This document shows positions 13,211-15,212 of a DNA stretch of 15,212 nt, piece after piece. The DNA is from Pelagibius sp050043265. Its GTDB lineage: Bacteria > Pseudomonadota > Alphaproteobacteria > Kiloniellales > Kiloniellaceae. The DNA lies in NCBI GenBank assembly GCA_050043265.1, contig JBHJIR010000044.1, positions 1 to 15,212 of the forward strand. Reading direction: 5' to 3'. The notes beneath the pieces are model-generated. The model searched no databases, was not told the DNA's origin, and saw only the letters and a program-made list of their open reading frames with translations. The stretch's first letter is position 1, and each line of letters begins with the position of its first letter. The position numbers and the translations under genes were made by a program.

Positions 13211-14017
13211 ATGGCAGAACGTAAAGACAGGGCAGGGCAGGCGGAAGAGTCCATCGAGCTGGAGCGTGCGGGCGCGGTGGCGACCCTGTGGCTGAACCGG
13301 CCGGCGCGGCGCAACGCCTTCGATCTTGCCATGTGGGGCCGGCTCGGCGACCTGGTGGCGGACCTCGCCGGCGATGGGTCCTTGCGCTGTCTGGTCCTGC
13401 GTGGGCGCGGCGGGGCCTTTGCCGCCGGTGCCGACATCTCGGAGTTTCCGCAGAAGCGCCACAGCGCCGCCCAGGCCGCCGACTATGCCCGCATCATGGA
13501 CCGGGCAACCGAAGCGGTGGCGGACTGTCCGGCGCCGACCCTGGCGGTCATCGAGGGGCCCTGCGTCGGCGGCGGGCTGGAACTCGCGGTGCAATGCGAC
13601 CTGCGCCTGGCCACCGAGACCGCACGCTTCGGCATTCCGATCAACCGCATCGGTCATTGCCTGCCCTATCCGGCGATGATCGCCCTGGTCGAACTGGCCG
13701 GGCGGGCCGCGGCACTGGAGATCCTGCTGGAAGGCCGCATCCTCACCGCCGAGGAGGCGCTGGCCAAGGGATTGGTGACGCGGGTGGTGCCCGACGACGC
13801 CCTGGAAGCCGAAGCGTCGGCCATGGTCACGCGCATCGCCGACGGCGCCCCGCTGGCCGCGCGCTGGCACAAGCAGTTGGCCAAGGGGGCGCTGCGCCCG
13901 GAAACGCTTACCGAAGAAGATTGGCGCGTGCCGCTGCTGTCCTGCGATACAGCCGACTACCGCGAAGGCATCCGCGCCTTCCTTGCCAAGGAGAAACCGG
14001 TTTTTCGGGGGGCGTAG
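13211..14017 (+). CDS. enoyl-CoA hydratase/isomerase (crotonase) family protein
   Basis: The product has 268 aa. ATG 13211 is chosen because GAGGAG lies 4 nt upstream; an in-frame ATG at 13199 has GGGAG touching it. The crotonase oxyanion-hole segments are GAFAAGADISEF and CVGGGLELAVQCDLR (118-132). E124 matches the first catalytic glutamate of rat hydratase (E144). The second (E164, in FGxPE) is replaced: the sequence is FGIPINRIG, giving I144 at that place. Classic hydration of trans-2-enoyl-CoA usually needs both, so isomerase, hydrolase or another crotonase activity on a CoA thioester is likely. No other beta-oxidation gene adjoins it. It converges with the dienelactone-hydrolase gene. 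Confidence 0.9.
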   Translation: MAERKDRAGQAEESIELERAGAVATLWLNRPARRNAFDLAMWGRLGDLVADLAGDGSLRCLVLRGRGGAFAAGADISEFPQKRHSAAQAADYARIMDRATEAVADCPAPTLAVIEGPCVGGGLELAVQCDLRLATETARFGIPINRIGHCLPYPAMIALVELAGRAAALEILLEGRILTAEEALAKGLVTRVVPDDALEAEASAMVTRIADGAPLAARWHKQLAKGALRPETLTEEDWRVPLLSCDTADYREGIRAFLAKEKPVFRGA

Positions 14018-14028
14018 AACCGGTTGCG

Positions 14029-14074
14029 AAAAAAGGGGGCGGCGCGAGAAGGTCTTCGACCGTCGCGCCGCCCC
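14029..14074 (-). terminator. strong rho-independent terminator of the dienelactone hydrolase gene
   Basis: GGGGCGGCGCGA (14036-14047) pairs perfectly with TCGCGCCGCCCC (14063-14074), and an inner GGTC-TTC-GACC stem closes the top. On the minus strand the stem is followed by TTTTTT (A-run at 14029-14034). A second perfect 9-bp stem, CTCAGGCGG/CCGCCTGAG (14095-14103 with 14118-14126), lies between it and the stop codon. Confidence 0.85.
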
Positions 14075-14131
14075 ATCGCCCACTCAGGGGCGGACTCAGG
14101 CGGGGGTTCGCGGCCTACCGCCTGAGGTTCG

Positions 14132-15040
14132 CTATTTCAGTTTTTCCTTGAAGAAGTTCACCGTGCGATTCCACGCTACCGCGGCGGCTTTCTCGTCGTA
14201 GCGCGCGGCGTTGGTGTCGTTGTTGAAGGCGTGGTTCACGTCGTCGTAGACGAACATCTCGTAGTTGACACCATTCGCCTTCAGGGCCGACTCGAAATCC
14301 GGAATGCCGGCGTTGATGCGTTGGTCGAGGCCGGCGTAGTGCAGCATCATCGGCGCCTTGATGCGCCCGACCTCGGAGGCTGCGGGCTGGCGGCCGTAGT
14401 AGGCGACCGTCGCCGAGACGGTCGGCGAGTTCGCCGCCACCTGGTTGCTCATAGCGCCGCCCCAGCAGAATCCGACCGAGCCGACCTTGCCGGTTGTGTC
14501 GTCCCGCTGGGCGAGATAGTCGACTGCGGCCACCGCGTTCAGAACGGTCTGGACGCTGTCCAGTTGACCGATCATTTCGCGTGCCTTGTCTTCGTCGGGC
14601 GGCGTGCCGCCGGCGGGCGACAGGAAGTCGACGCCCAGGGCGACGAAGCCCTCCAAGGCGATGCGCCGCGTGACGTCTTCGATGTGCGGATTGAGGCCGC
14701 GGTTCTCGTGGATCACCAGCACCGCCGGCAATTTTCCGGCGGCGTCCGCCGGGCGGGCCAGGTAGCCCATCATCTCGCCGTTGGCGCCGGCGAAGGTGAT
14801 CATTTCGGTATTCAGCCGGGCGTCGTCCGGCGCGATCATCGCCGCCTCGGCGTAGCTGTTCTCCAGGAGCGGCAGCAGTGCGTAGGCCGCCGCCGTGCCG
14901 CCGGTCAGCTTGGTCAGGTGGTCGAAGAAGCGGCGGCGGGCGAGGGTCAGGTGCGTGTATTCGTCGTACAGATCGATGACCTGCTGCGTGATCTCGACGG
15001 CAGGGGCCTGCCCGGCGGGCTTGCGGGGGGACGCGGACAT
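14132..15040 (-). CDS. dienelactone hydrolase family protein (YghX-like)
   Basis: The product is 302 aa from ATG 15038-15040 (MSASPRKPAGQAPAVEITQQ), with AGGGAG 11 nt upstream; the open frame upstream is proline-rich and looks non-coding. The alpha/beta hydrolase core begins near residue 80. HENRG holds E112, GFCWGG holds the nucleophile C192, YAGLDQRIN holds D239, and VNHAFNND holds H270, so the C-D-H triad of dienelactone hydrolases is intact. Residues 34-60 (ARRRFFDHLTKLTGGTAAAY and the hydrophobic stretch after it) resemble a Tat-type RR plus hydrophobic segment, but placed internally; this is common in YghX-like members and export is doubtful. The substrate is unknown: the family acts on dienelactone and assorted esters. 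Confidence 0.9.
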   Translation of the reverse strand: MSASPRKPAGQAPAVEITQQVIDLYDEYTHLTLARRRFFDHLTKLTGGTAAAYALLPLLENSYAEAAMIAPDDARLNTEMITFAGANGEMMGYLARPADAAGKLPAVLVIHENRGLNPHIEDVTRRIALEGFVALGVDFLSPAGGTPPDEDKAREMIGQLDSVQTVLNAVAAVDYLAQRDDTTGKVGSVGFCWGGAMSNQVAANSPTVSATVAYYGRQPAASEVGRIKAPMMLHYAGLDQRINAGIPDFESALKANGVNYEMFVYDDVNHAFNNDTNAARYDEKAAAVAWNRTVNFFKEKLK

Positions 15041-15167
15041 CTTGCTCGGCACTCCCTTGATGATTCGAAGAAACAGAAGGGGGGGCGGGTGCGGGGGGTG
15101 GGGCGTTGGCTTGCAGCGGCCCCGCCCGGAGCTTTGGGGGCGTGCTCCCACTCAGGTCACCCACCGG

Positions 15168-15206
15168 TCCCGGTCGGGGGCCCCGGTCGGGGGGGCCGGT
15201 CGGGCA
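15168..15206. repeat. 13-bp GC-rich tandem repeat, about three copies, at the window edge
   Basis: Units TCCCGGTCGGGGG (15168-15180), CCCCGGTCGGGGG (15181-15193) and a degenerate GGCCGGTCGGGCA (15194-15206). The array may continue beyond the window. Apart from this and G-runs around 15078-15107, I see no gene in 15041-15212. Confidence 0.6.
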
Positions 15207-15212
15207 CCGCCT

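Noticed and set aside
13067..14083. A 338-codon minus-strand frame over the crotonase gene
   Set aside because: No family resemblance, while the crotonase on the plus strand has its oxyanion-hole motifs.
15041..15151. N-terminal extension of the dienelactone hydrolase
   Set aside because: The added 37 residues are Pro/His/Arg-rich and non-conserved in appearance, and a good SD supports the ATG at 15040.

Overview
The window reads as chromosomal DNA from a GC-rich alphaproteobacterium, probably of the Rhodospirillales type. Four things point there: a clear MipZ division-site ATPase, CtrA-type boxes (TTAA-N7-TTAA and TTAACCAT), an intracellular PHA depolymerase, and a NYN/LOTUS protein. No rRNA, tRNA, CRISPR array, transposase or phage module is visible. 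This is my inference from gene content and base composition; no database was searched.

Layout. 1-857 (-): NYN nuclease with a LOTUS domain, cut by the window edge. 921-1907 (-): TAXI-type periplasmic binding protein without a TRAP permease. 2026-2592 (-): hemerythrin-like protein, with a perfect FNR/FixK-type palindrome in its upstream region. 3026-4315 (+): PHA depolymerase PhaZ, apparently starting at TTG and ending in a hairpin that is repeated just after the stop. 4413-5039 (-): SAM methyltransferase of the phospholipid N-methyltransferase type. 5100-5960: gene-poor, with a chain of hairpins ending in a terminator, a 62-aa ORF (-), an AT-rich island, and a CtrA box.

The core of interest is 5900-10680. 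A ParA/MinD-like ATPase (+) is followed after one base by a 739-aa protein with a long disordered cytoplasmic part, one membrane helix, an Ig-like domain and a C-terminal SPOR domain. Converging on this pair is mipZ (-), preceded by an acidic 188-aa gene of unknown function. Both units carry CtrA-like sites upstream, and the mipZ side also has a GANTC methylation site 4 bp from the CtrA half-site. I infer a cell-cycle-controlled division or partitioning cluster: MipZ places the Z-ring, while the second ATPase and its SPOR partner may connect nucleotide switching in the cytoplasm to septal peptidoglycan.

The right part is metabolic: pyrE (-), a Bcr/CflA-type MFS exporter (-), a crotonase-fold protein (+) missing one of the two hydratase glutamates, and a dienelactone-hydrolase-family protein (-) with a strong terminator. 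Start codons were chosen by Shine-Dalgarno position and family N-termini where possible; the ParA-like start remains unresolved.
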